A DNA stretch of 64,000 bases, taken from contig CM046301.1 of assembly GCA_025267735.1 (NCBI GenBank), positions 68,281,872 to 68,345,871 of the forward strand, given 5' to 3'. The translations under genes were made by a program, and so were the position numbers. Each line of letters starts with the position of its first letter. Within the stretch, counting starts at the first letter, position 1. This DNA comes from Mactra quadrangularis (Eukaryota > Mollusca > Bivalvia > Venerida > Mactridae). Positions 25,039 to 35,250 of this stretch are shown here, one piece after another. A model generated the notes under the pieces. It saw nothing but the letters and a program-made list of their open reading frames with translations, was not told where the DNA came from and searched no databases.

Positions 25039-25838
25039 CAGTTTAACCTGCAATAAGCTGTCATTGAATGGAAGTGGCTGAATTGACTGCTAACAGCAGG
25101 TTACCACTTAAACCGGGTTAAGATTAGTTCATTTTATAAGTCTATCCTGACATTTCTAATAGAGATACACAAATTCATAGATACAAGGGAAAAATCCACT
25201 TGTTAATCAGAATTCTTACATTATGTAACGACACTCTGTTGATTAGTTTTATTGTTTAAAGACCCAACTAGGTAGGTGTTCATGCATCCGGTCATTATTC
25301 AATGTTGCTGACACTTTGTTAATTCTAAATTTGATAAAATATGACCACTAAATTATTAAGTTAATACAGATAAATTTGTGAATAGTTAAGTAAATAAAAG
25401 GTCACTGGCCATATATATAGCAGGTGTCTGCTTCTTACAGGTTCAAAATAGAGTCATTTTTGTTTGAAGGAAGCCAGACTCAGGGGCTGATCCAGGTTTT
25501 TTTCTAGGGGGGGGGTCCTAACTTTTCATGGGGGTCCGAACTTTTCTAGGGGAGTCCAAACCTCGAACCACAACCACATTATACACATTTTGCGGGAAAA
25601 TGCAACATATTCATATTCAAAACTACATAACCATTAAATCTATGTTAAGCACCGAGAAAAATTACTTAATACTACTTAAAAATGACTTACAAGCAAGAAA
25701 TACACTAATAGACATGTACGTTTTCCAAATTCTAGGGCGTCCGGACCCCTTGACCCCCTGCTGGATCCGCTCATGCAGACTGGCTGCTTACAGCAGGTGA
25801 CCACTGATAGCTGGTGGGTGTTAATGCAGGTTATACTG
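25039..25838. mobile_element. pogo/Tigger-type MITE interrupted by a second MITE
   Basis: The outer ends read CAGTTTAACCTGCA and, inverted, CAGTATAACCTGCA, with TA at 25037-25038 and 25839-25840. The element is 800 bp as it stands, but 25481-25781 is a later insertion, leaving about 500 bp of host element. Related phrases (GACTGCTAACAGCAGGTTACC and GGCTGCTTACAGCAGGTGACC, each broken here for length) occur at both halves. Confidence 0.7.
25481..25775. mobile_element. hAT-like MITE nested inside the pogo-type element
   Basis: The left end is CAGGGGCTGATCCAG and the right end, inverted, CATGAGCGGATCCAG. The direct repeat CAGACT flanks it (25475-25480, 25776-25781). CAGGGGCGGATCC-like ends with G-runs are usual for hAT MITEs. 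A standard hAT duplication has 8 bp, and only 6 match here. The frame at 25528-25800 is a by-product of this element. Confidence 0.7.
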
Positions 25839-25879
25839 TATACTATTGATTACACATATATAAGAAAAAAGTATTAATA

Positions 25880-25968
25880 CCGTATAATAATAATAATAAA
25901 AACTTTATTTGTAGAGGCAACACAGTTAGGCAGAGTCCAATCTTCCCTGTGGGCCTCTTAAATAATAA
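25880..25968 (-). mobile_element. 3' end of a non-LTR element or SINE
   Basis: Read on the minus strand, AGAGGCCCACAGGGAAGATT leads into AATAAAGTTTTTATTATTATTATTA, written here in parts: an AATAAA-like signal followed by a TTA-type microsatellite tail at about 25883-25899. Such tails mark the 3' ends of retroposons. The family was not identified. Confidence 0.4.
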
Positions 25969-26339
25969 AATAATACTATCCTAAAACGAAAGTAAAAAAC
26001 AAAGCATGTGAAAGGTACACAGGATTCACGCTAGCATCGTTAACTATTAGCATAAATGCTTTATGATATATTAAACGTTCATGTACACTGTAAAATACAT
26101 GTGTATGTATCAAAGAAGTACTTCAAAAATATTAAAAATATTAAATTCAGTAAAAGCAATTTAAAAATAATCATAATCTTACCAACTGGTAGCATTGTCA
26201 GGAATGTAAACAACTACTGCACGTGTATACAGTGCGCATGCGCAAACCCTTCATGACTGTCGAGTTTAAACTCAGATTGATTAGCGCAGTTACATGTACG
26301 CAGCTTCAATTCGTAGGCATAAAAGGCGAGGTTAGCTCG

Positions 26340-26860
26340 ATTATTTGAAATCTCGGAAATGCGGAATCGTGAAGCGAACTTATCATAACTTCGGAAGTGC
26401 GGAGACAGATAGCGAGATAACAGTTTCTTCGAAATGTTTAAGCGAAGTTACTGAAGGCTCGGAGATGTGGCAATGTTGAGCGAGGAAACAGTTTCTTCGG
26501 GAATGCGCGATAGTTAGCGAGCTTATTGTAAGTTCGGAAACGCGGAGACGCGGAACGCATAGGGAAGTTATAGTTGTTCTAACTTCGGGGTTGTAAAATG
26601 TTAAGTTCGGAGTTCGGGATTTTGTAACTTCGGAAGTGCGGAAACGCGGACTTCGGGTTTTATGCCGATAAGTGTAAGTTCGGAGTTCGGGATTTTGTAA
26701 CTTCGGAAGTGCGGAAACGCGGACTTCGGGTTTTATGCCGATTAGCGTAAAGTTCGGAGTTCGGGATTTTGTAACTTCGGAAGTGCGGAAACGCGGACTT
26801 CGGGTTTTATGCCGATTAGCGAACTTTCGCTCTAAATTACCCTCGGGACTTATGGCTTTC
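26340..26860. repeat. Degenerate then regular 74-bp repeat array
   Basis: From about 26340 the sequence is studded with AACTTCGG, GCGAAGTTA and similar words in loose order. From about 26580 it becomes a regular array with CGGACTTCGGG at 26647, 26719 and 26794, a period of 72-75 bp. An NRF1-like GCGCATGCGCA lies just before the block at about 26234-26244. The minus-strand frame of 174 codons at 26383-26907 comes from repeat translation and is not a gene. Confidence 0.75.
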
Positions 26861-26931
26861 CATAGTAACCTCGGACATGCGGAGATGCAGAACGTAAAAA
26901 ACGCCATAAGTCCCGAAGGTAATTTAGAGCG
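26829..26931. repeat. 29-bp stem hairpin with 45-base loop
   Basis: The stem halves are 26829-26857 and 26903-26931, with one mismatch. The loop contains TCCATAGTAACCTCGGACAT. These are the same 29-base motifs that bound the central palindrome cassette. Confidence 0.8.
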
Positions 26932-27148
26932 TAACTTCGCTATTCAAACTTCGGGGTTGTAAAATGTAAAGTTCGGAGTTCGGGTTTTGTAACTTCGGAA
27001 GTGCGGAAACGCGGACTTCGGGTTTTATGCCGATTAGTGTTAAGTTCGGAGTTCGGGATTTTGTAACTTCGGAAGTGCGGAAACGCGGACTTCGGGTTGT
27101 ATGCCGATTAGCGAACTTACGCTCTAAATTACCTTCGGGACTTATGGC
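26903..27148 (-). repeat. Second copy of the central cassette, one monomer shorter
   Basis: Reverse complement of 10689-11008, bounded by the 29-base motif at 26903-26931 and 27120-27148. It holds two monomers (CGGACTT at 27012 and 27086) where the palindrome centre has three. The length difference is exactly 74 bp (320 against 246). The match appears close to perfect and continues a few bases outside into TTCCATAG. Confidence 0.85.
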
Positions 27149-27421
27149 TTTCCATAGTAATGAGTTTTGAAAAATATTGATTTTATAAATTTGTAAGAGT
27201 TTCTAGAAACCTTGTTTATCAAAACCTAAACATAGGATGTATATTTATGTAAAGCTTTTTATCAACAGATGTGGCAATATTACTTACATTGAATATGATA
27301 TTAATTGAAACGTAACCGGTTTTTTTTTCAGATACTGAATTGAGGCTATGCAAGCTACTCATAGTGATTTTAAACATACGGACCTTAGTTAGTTACTTCC
27401 CCATGTATTCTCTTCAATAAG
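27149..27421. other. No gene recognised
   Basis: AT-rich spacer. An acceptor-like TTTTTTTTTCAG at about 27330 is followed by one frame open to the TAA near 27421, but there is no homology or second signal to support an exon. Confidence 0.4.
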
Positions 27422-28087
27422 GTAGGTCCAATTAGTTGGATTACTTGGATTTTACCCTTACTTTTCAATGTTGATTTGCCAAAATTGATCTTAACTTTTT
27501 CATAAATGATTTAATTTGTTTGAAAATCAATTTAAGTATTGTAAGGGTAAAGAACTATCTAAATTTCATCGCTTTTGTTTATATCTTAATTAACAAGAAA
27601 GATATTAGATGAAATATTTTGTTATCCTTACATAAGACTTTAATGATAAACTACAAGAATTCCAACTGTATGGACCCAATCTCCGTAAACACATATCCTG
27701 TAGACCGATGTCGTACAGGATCTGTACTTTCTCTGTGAGAGGTCACGTCGAGGCGAACTTTATGTCGACCAATCAATGCGTAGCTTTCATCTAGACGAAA
27801 ACACTATTAATCACATTTTGATTTCGTAATTTCTATTTTTAGACAAAGTTTTGCTTGCTAATTTAACCGCGGCAATATTCACAGTCTGCGATTGGGCGGC
27901 TCATTTCAAATTGCGTGACGTAGACGATGTAAACGAGTTACGTGTCATAACAATTTCGTCATGAATATTATGATGAGGAAAGGTCGCCTGAACGTGACCT
28001 TCGTTTGGAAAAGGTCAGATCTAAATTAGCGAGTATGCGAGCGAAAAATTTTTAGATCGGGTTTTAATCAGATTGGTATGGACCTAC
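27422..28087. mobile_element. Dispersed element with short inverted ends
   Basis: GTAGGTCCA (27422-27430) and TGGACCTAC (28079-28087) form the ends. The inner part, 27692-28073, is the reverse complement of 43075-43480 and 56635-57040 in the tandem units, so the sequence is a dispersed repeat. It carries GGCCGCTCATTTC-like, GTGACGTAGACGATGTAAAC and CGTGACC words and an ATTGG (inverted CCAAT) that give it a promoter-like look. No transposase and no clear target duplication. Confidence 0.5.
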
Positions 28088-28914
28088 TTACCAAGTGTAT
28101 TGCTTTAGATTTTATAAAGGAAAGATAACTGACTAATGTGTTTTATATTTTATGACCATTAGAATACCTCCAAATGTTAATTACGTCCGTATGATCAAAT
28201 GCAACTATTCCTTTTGGTTTGCATTGTTCTTCAAATGTCTTGCATAAAAACGACACATATCATTTCAATGACTCGCTCTCCGCCATTTTGGTTTGCATGC
28301 ACCGTAACACAAAAAAATCGGAACCGTAAGTTACGTACAAGAGTCTAGACAGTACGTTTACCACACCAACATTATTCGTCACGTCGTGAGCCGATGGCAT
28401 AACTGAAAAAATCATGAATTCATAAACTACAACAAGTAAAATTTTAACATTTTTTCGAGCAGTATATCAAATACGGCTACAACAAGTTGATCATATGTTC
28501 TATGGATTCGCTCGCACCTTAATTTTGACGGCCCCCCCCAAAAAAAAAATCCTCGCTGGCTCATAATAATTTGGTCAAACCGCTATATAAAGCTACTGAA
28601 TTAAGATTTTTTTTTCGCACGCTCGCCCTGTTTTTTCCAGAAAAAATCCGTAAAACACATCATCAACTTGTGGCTTAAGCGCCAACTATTTTCACAAGCC
28701 TTTCCAAACGTTGTAAAATGTGTCACTCGATCAAAACAGTGACTTGCTAGCGTGAAGTACATGTACGTAATTCACACAAATATTCGTCATTACTAAAGTT
28801 GGTTTTACATACATAAAACGTCAAACAAGTTGATACAAATCAGTCACGTTTGTAAATTCAGTTGACAAAATATGAGTTTTACATTTATTGGCTAATAGCC
28901 TAATAGTACCCGAG
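28088..28914. other. No gene recognised
   Basis: Contains C- and A-homopolymer runs at about 28532-28548 and T-runs near 28607, CGCTCGC words, and a CCGCCATTTTGG motif at about 28280 that could be a YY1-like site. No exon or element could be supported. Confidence 0.4.
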
Positions 28915-29285
28915 ACAGCTTTTCAATGTTTTAGACTGAAGCAAAATACCGTGACATACAGTGTAGACTTTTACTACTTGAAACACAATCATTTGTACTT
29001 GTATGTCAGCTTGCACTAAAATTGTCATTATTAAATCTCATAAAATGTTTCCGTACGAAAATAATTATTAAGTACAGCTGGTTATGTGATCCATGCGGTT
29101 ATAAATATGGCTGATTCTATTAAAACATATTTGAGTGTAAAACTTTTTTCTTTATTAGGCAGAAACGGTATTGGATATCTTTTTGTCATTTGCACCAAAA
29201 TTGTCAATATCAAATCTCTAATTTTCTGCATGAAAATGGTTCCCAGCAATTTTGATAGTTTCAGAAAAAGTTGATGTTGAAATCT
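28915..29285 (-). repeat. Dispersed repeat shared with the tandem units
   Basis: On the minus strand this aligns with about 44810-44970 and 58372-58530: TCAACTTTTTCTRAAA near one end and TTTCAAGTAGTAAAAGTCTAC followed by TGTATGTCACGGTAT (split here) at the other. The copy here is longer. In the units it lies directly after the frame at 44582-44803, so it may be 3'-untranslated sequence. The part 29089-29196 also recurs in direct orientation at 30414-30525. Confidence 0.5.
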
Positions 29286-29804
29286 GTGAACGAGTACCTT
29301 TAAAATATTAATTGATTTGGAAATTGAAATAGTCAGAACTTTTTCCCCACTTGTCACTTATGGAAAACCCGGAGAGATCATGAAGTTAGTAGCCGGTTTC
29401 CCTTTGGATATAGCAAACGAGACGATTGGCGAATTCCGTTTGTATATATATGTAAACTTGCTCTCAGATTTACGACAGAGCGAAAGAAACGATTTGCTAG
29501 TCCCCGTTTGTGTATTTGCATATACCGGCGTATTACGATAAAAAATATAGTCTGCATATTAGATCTTCCCTTACATTGATATTTATTGTTTAATGCAGAC
29601 AACAGAATATTACTGTCACAGCGGACCGCACAGATAAACTGGTAATTTAAGGAATCAAATTACGTTGCATGTGTTACACATTCTTGTGTCTAATTTCCAT
29701 CGTTAGACAGATGTAAGGAAATCTATAGAATTACCTCAGATCTCACACGATTATGTTAATATTTAATTTTCCTGTATTGGTCAAATGATATTGTGTATGA
29801 AACC

Positions 29805-29818
29805 GTTGCCATGACAAC
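29805..29818. promoter_or_regulatory. RFX-like X-box
   Basis: GTTGCCATGACAAC differs at one position from the palindromic X-box bound by RFX factors, which control ciliary genes in animals. No first exon could be assigned next to it. The frame at 29317-29541 lies upstream and is unrecognised. Confidence 0.35.
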
Positions 29819-30095
29819 AGCAGACTTGAAGAATTCCAAGAAACACTGGAGACTCGCGTGCCTGTCTGAAATATTTCACAAACCAGACATTTGTAAACGA
29901 CTAGCTTGTCATATCTGCCAAATTTACAGTGTCATATTCAAGTTTATTACATGCGTCATTTAGAACGAAAGAGGAAGGTGACGAATTGAATACGAAGTAC
30001 CAACAGAGGAGCGGTTTGGTTATAAGAATTATAATGTAGTAGAACAGAGAACAAAATAAACTATGAAATTAGTTTGATGTTCTTTAATTTCAATA

Positions 30096-30380
30096 ACCCG
30101 GGTCGATAGCGCAGTTGGTAGCGCGCCAGGATTTGGAATCTCGTGTCATGAAGGGGGTACAGGTTCGAATCCCTCCCGGGGAAGTAATACTCTTCCAAGA
30201 AAAATTTGTCAATTTTCCTCCATTGATAAGATATATGGAGAAGTGTCCGGCCTTGTGGAAGGTTTAAGTGAGTACTGGTTATAGTCAAGGGTCAAGGAAA
30301 GCTAGGTTAGGTGCGCTGGACGTCGTAAAATGACCTAAATCGTGTTGACACGGCGTTAAACCCAGCTAAATGAATAAAAT
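30096..30380 (+). mobile_element. tRNA-derived SINE, well preserved
   Basis: The tRNA-like head has A box TAGCGCAGTTGG (30107-30118) and B box GGTTCGAATCC (30162-30172). The body contains GAGTACTGGTTATAG and GGTCAAGGAAAGCTA and ends in CACGGCGTTAAACCCAGC and an ATGAATAAA tail. The central body is shared with the SINEs at 31050 and 33087, although their heads differ. Both promoter boxes look intact. Confidence 0.85.
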
Positions 30381-30625
30381 AACTTAAAGTTCAAGTCCTG
30401 TCATGAACGAGTGAACCATGCGGTTATTAAAATAGGGCCGGTTCTATTACAACATATTGGAGTGTGAAACATAGTCTTTTTCTTTATTGGGCAAAAACGG
30501 TATTGAATATCTTTTTGTCATTTATAATGGTCATGGCAAAGACAAAGCATTTATGACGAAACATGTAATTTGGTATTATGAATGAACACTTCTAAAAGTC
30601 ACATAACGTACTTATTATGATTGAA

Positions 30626-30755
30626 GCCCGGCTAGCTCAGTTGGTAGCACGCAAGTCTACTGATCGAAGGGTCGTGGGTTCGATTCCCGGGCGGGGCATA
30701 CTTTCGTAGAGCTTGGTCATGAAATTTATTCATCAGAAGCGGAAGTACCTTAATC
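30626..30755 (+). mobile_element. tRNA-like SINE head, truncated body
   Basis: A 73-base tRNA-like segment (30626-30698) has A box TAGCTCAGTTGG and B box GGTTCGATTCC and a 7-bp acceptor stem with one mismatch. The T stem has a G-G mismatch and the anticodon stem does not pair, so it is not a functional tRNA gene. GAGCTTGGTCATGAAAT follows, as in the SINE at 163. Confidence 0.7.
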
Positions 30756-31049
30756 ATTATGTGCCTTGAAAATGAGTGGGGGCACTATGAATTATTGAAA
30801 TTATCATCGCTCATGGTGCGTATTTATTTGATTTATAAATGTGTTTAGATACTAAGAATTAAATGTCAGTCTATTCGTGGAATCCTCAGAGACCTGCAAA
30901 CTTGTTTATTTTGTATGACAGTAAAGAATGATAAACTTGACAAGTATGACAATTTTAAACAATAACAATATTATACTCACTGACAACGGGAAATGTTTCC
31001 CTAAGGAGATATGTAAACATTGTTATGAATTCTAGATAAAACAATTCTT

Positions 31050-31300
31050 GTAGCGCACCGGGATTTCCAATTTAGTTTCACGGGGGGGGGGGGGGGTACG
31101 GGTTCGATTCCCACCCGGGGAGGTTAAACCCTTCCATGAAAATTTGACAATTATGTCAATTTTCCTTCCGGTCTTGTTGAAGGGAAGGTGAGTACTGGTT
31201 ATAGACAAGGGTCCAGGAAAGCTATGTTAGGTGCACTGGACGCCGTTATATGACATATACAATGCGTTTCTACGGCGTTTAACCCAACAAATAAATAAAT
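31050..31300 (+). mobile_element. SINE insertion private to unit 1
   Basis: Flanked by AAACAATTCTT on both sides (31039-31049 and 31301-31311), a clean 11-bp target duplication. The head is 5'-truncated, with a run of 15 G at about 31082-31096 and an intact B box GGTTCGATTCC (31101-31111). The tail is AAATAAATAAAT. Unit 4 has an uninterrupted site near 50235. Confidence 0.9.
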
Positions 31301-32054
31301 AAACAATTCTTTTCATGTTTTTGTTGTTGTTGTCTTTTTTGTTTTTGGTTTTTGGGATTTTTTAAATACAAGCATAGACAAGGGAACTAAAATACCAGTA
31401 TTTCAAATTATATAAAAAAATAATAAATTGTGTACAAAATGCATTACTGTTCTGAATATGTGGCATACTTTTGAAATAATGGAACAATAAATTTGAATTT
31501 ATCAAATAATGTATCACTATATTGTATTTTGAAAAGATTTGAGCGATATGTGTTCAAAAACATAAAAAGAAACAGACATACATACTGTATACTTGTTATC
31601 AAGTCAACATCTTTAGTGTATTAGATCTTGTAAACGGTAAAATTTTTATCTCTTCAGATACGAAGCGAAGACATTCAGTCGTAATTTGTCAAAGGGTATT
31701 GCGTCTAACGAAATCCTGTGAAACTGTTATTTACGTGGAACTTTGTGTAATTTGTGTTGCATTAACAAGTCAACAGCTGGTCAAACTAATGTGCCAGTGC
31801 ATTTTGTTTAAATTTTTCAGATTTTAGAAAATTTATTTAAAAAAAAAACCCCATTGTTATCCAATATAGTTCAATTACTCGATTAATGTCTACAACGCTA
31901 TTGGTTTAACGTAATTTGTCAACAACTTTCAGTTTTAAAGCAGTCATCTAACCATTGCAGCTTACCCTAAAATGACCGGAACTGTATTCCATTTATAAAT
32001 TGGCATTTAAACAATCCTTGTGTCGCAAAATTTAGTCTCTTCCTGTGCTAACAA

Positions 32055-32225
32055 GAAGCGTGGTCGAACGGTTAAGACGTTGGACTTGTAATCACCAAAC
32101 AGCTTTAAATCCCACCCAAAACATATCTCACTGTTTCCTTGAGCAAGAAACGTTATCACAAGCTTACTGTCGCAGTCATAGGGCAAGGAAAGGAACTTAA
32201 AGTGATTAATCTTATAAGAATTTGT
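32055..32225 (+). mobile_element. tRNA-like SINE (GTGGTCGAACGG head)
   Basis: The head has A-box-like TGGTCGAACGGTTAAGA and an arm TTGGACTTGTAATCACCAA. The body has TTTCCTTGAGCAAGAAAC, as in 8993-9165. Copies at 36670 and 50988 lie at equivalent places in the other units, so the insertion predates the unit duplication. The B box is decayed. Confidence 0.65.
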
Positions 32226-33086
32226 TTCACAATTGAGCTATAATAATGTTTTATAACCTATAATCATATGAGAATTGATAATCATCTTTCAATTATTATT
32301 TGTATAATCATACATTACTCTCAATGTCTGCGTCCATACCTCTCTAGAGATATGTTACATTTCACTATCAAAGTAAGAATCTTACAGACTGAGACATGTG
32401 TTCTATGTTCATGAGAAGTTTTTTTCCTTCAAAGAGACAAACACATGACCTGTGGGGAATTGTATCATTTGTGAATATGAAGACCTCTAGATTTGAGATA
32501 AATTAGGAACCTCAATGGCCATAGGGACCTGAATTTTTATCATTTTTCTGAACAAAATAAACTAAATATTTTAACAATGTTTGCATAGGAATTTAGATAC
32601 ACCAATCAATGTATATAAATCAGATCAAGGTTGATCTAAAAAAACTGAAGCTCGAGGTGATTTGTGATCCTTGATATTTTTGTAATTGATTTGTTTTATA
32701 TAGGGACAGTTATTATAAAAAAGAATATGACACATATTAGGAATAACAACAGCCACAAATAAAGATCTTCCAACAGCTAAAGAGTAAAAGGGAGATTTTT
32801 TAAACTAATGTAATGAAAATTACACACAAAACAAATAACGAAAACTGGAACCTAGGGGGTCACCGATTTGGATAATGCAGAAGCAAACATAAACACAATA
32901 AACATGTGGATGGTTCTTGTTGAGTTACCTATTGTATATTTTTATAAAAAAAGTTAGTATGAAAAGCAAATATAAATAAGTTAACAATAACATTTTCGTC
33001 AAGTAAAAATCTCTTTGTCAACCACAAAGACATATGATTACACAACATCAACACTATTCACTACTTGACGAGATAAAAAGTAATAA
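32226..33086. other. Unit 1, no gene recognised
   Basis: AT-rich unit sequence matching 36846-37165, 38100-38940 and 51176-52020. There are no open frames of note. It is useful only for aligning units. Confidence 0.6.
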
Positions 33087-33319
33087 CATTTGTTTTCTTT
33101 TTTAACGTCGTATTCAACACATATTTAGGTTATATATACGACGGCATGCTCTTCCTTCTATAGGTTTCCTGGACACCTTTTTCTATCACCAGTACTAACT
33201 TACCCTACCATGAGACCGACAACTCATGTATAGAGTATGACCTACCGCGACAAGACTCGAACCCGCGATCTCCGGATTCGAAGACAGACATGCTAACCAC
33301 TGCACCACGACCGGGGTTG
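33087..33319 (-). mobile_element. SINE insertion private to unit 1, minus strand
   Basis: On the minus strand a tRNA-like head has GTGGTGCAGTGGTTAGCA as A box and GGGTTCGAGTCT as B box, then the shared central body (AGTACTGGTGATAG, GTCCAGGAAAC) and a terminal ACGACGTTAAAAAA. AGTAATAA flanks both ends (33079-33086, 33320-33327). Units 3 (about 38945) and 4 (about 52020) lack it. Confidence 0.85.
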
Positions 33320-34674
33320 AGTAATAAAAAGATGCAGAACATGTCATACTATATTAATGTTCTAAAAAGGAAGACACGTCTCAATTTGTACCATGTAACA
33401 CTTCCTCATTGCCTCTCAGTATCCAAGAATTTTATCATTTCAGAGAATTGTTCGTGCAACAATGTCATGTCATCTAATGAATGTCAATATTTATAGCAAA
33501 CTTATGTATTTCATACCTTTAAGCTAGATTGTACAAATCTGCATCTTTAATCGCTTAAAGCACGATGTTTAAACATTCAGTGTTGATGTGTCGGTATACC
33601 CAAACAAACGAACAAACACACAATAATATTTTCAAAATATAATTATAATTTTTAGCGTCGTAACTTTATTTATGACGTATGAGCAAAATGGTTACTATAG
33701 TGACATAATAGATATACTCGACTGATTAAATCAACAAAGTAATTATAAGGATTGTAATAGACTATTTGATCTGCTATGTATGTTGGTAAATTGCTTTATA
33801 TTTTATGTTCTTACAACCTTTTAAATATCAATTTATACTAGAATATTAACCTTTAAAGTAATTTTGTATTTAAATTGTTGTAAAAGTTCATAACTGACTG
33901 TCTGTTCCAAGAGGGTCACTTATTCGCGATGTCCTTTTTAAAGCAAACATTTAAAAAACCGTAAATATTCCTCTCTTACATATTGTATGTTTGACAGTCT
34001 ATAAAACAGAATACTTGTCATTTAAGTTGATATTGCATTTGTTTGAGAGACAATAATCATTACTTGTGCTGACATGTTGAAAATCTTTAATCACGAGTTG
34101 ATGTCTTGATCTCTCTGGTGGCTTGTAATTTTCTTGTGAAAATAGAAAACAGATTGTCATTTACCCAAAAGGCATGACTTTATGATTGAATTGATTCACA
34201 TCGGAAACTTTAGTATTTGTCACTCGAATAATTGAAAATTTGGTTTGACGCCACATGATTTATGCCATAGCATAGGAATGATAATCACCTTCATGTCAGT
34301 CTTGTCACATGCAAAATCACATGCTCCATGATAATTCAAAACTAATATTGTGATAAGTACCTGACCAATCTTAATAAAAGTTTATATAAAGGTTTGAGGA
34401 ATAAGTTCTTGTATGAAAAATAATGTGTTTTCCTTTGAACCATCTAACTTTGCAATATACGCTGATTCTGTATGTTGGATTATTCTTATATAACAACATA
34501 TGACATGTCCATACCGTCTACTGCCTTATACATGTATAGACTTAACCTTGGACAGGACAGTAATAACATCAGACCCAATATTCACATCCTATTGTCTAAC
34601 AAACTTAGACACGTGAAACGTATGTAACGTATTTAAAGTAAAATTCATCACAACTAGAAACATTCAAAGTTTAA

Positions 34675-34765
34675 ATATTGTCATTTTAGTGTCGTCCAGT
34701 GATTGAATAGACGACATAATTAACTTACTTATCTTGGTTTAACAGATGGCTGCCTTATTTCATAA
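34675..34765 (+). repeat. Six-copy conserved block with small hairpin
   Basis: The block includes GTCGTC-13 bases-GACGAC (34691-34715) and TTATCTTGGTTTAACAG followed by ATGG. It recurs at about 35535, 46260, 48130, 59825 and 61705, two per unit. In most copies the hairpin stem is kept or changed at one base. After the acceptor-like AACAG the words ATGG(C/T)..TTATTT and TTTATTATTTCTTA are conserved, with a short hydrophobic frame that stops at different places. Function unknown. Confidence 0.5.
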
Positions 34766-35016
34766 CTTTATTATTTCTTACCGACTGAGAGAAATGCCAA
34801 GAACAATTACGATACATATACAACATGTAAAACAGTTTTGACAGATTTTAAAACAAGCTACTGCTAGTCTTAGCTGGTACGGCCGTATTTTGAGAACGTA
34901 TAATCACTACATTTGATGTCATGTTAAATTGTATTTTTACAAAATTAAAGCTTTTAGAGGGTTGTATTGTCTAGTTAAGATAAAAAAAGAGTGCTGCTGA
35001 TAAAAAATACATAACT

Positions 35017-35250
35017 TTGATTCACATTGAAAGTTTTATCGTTTGTAACTCGACCAAGAGAACATTTTGTGGTTTTGTGACAAGTGATTTATGCTATTTA
35101 ATTTGTGTGAAGGGAGCCTTAACAAAAGCCTTATTACATTTCATCTCACCATATCGGATAACTACATTTCATCTCACCATATCGGATAACTTAAAATTTG
35201 TTCATGCTAATTTAGATGTGCACCTGACAATTTTTGTCAAATGTTATTAG
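35017..35250 (+). other. Conserved short frame, three copies
   Basis: The stretch containing IHIESFIVCNSTKRTF and DLCYLICV is open here, at 47606-47803 and at 61169-61363. Unit 4 differs by an in-frame 3-base loss and unit 1 by a 28-bp tandem duplication (35135-35190) that shifts the end. Frame survival may be chance given the short length. No domain recognised. Confidence 0.2.

Noticed and set aside
26383..26907. 174-codon minus-strand frame, the longest in the window
   Set aside because: It is the translation of the 74-bp and AACTTCG repeats. The peptide itself repeats and the period (74) is not a multiple of three, so frames rotate between monomers.
29317..29541. 74-codon frame near the X-box
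   Set aside because: No start context, domain or second copy supports it, and a minus-strand frame of the same length overlaps.
30626..30698. Functional tRNA gene
   Set aside because: A and B boxes are good, but the anticodon stem does not pair, the T stem has a mismatch and SINE body sequence follows. It is a SINE head.
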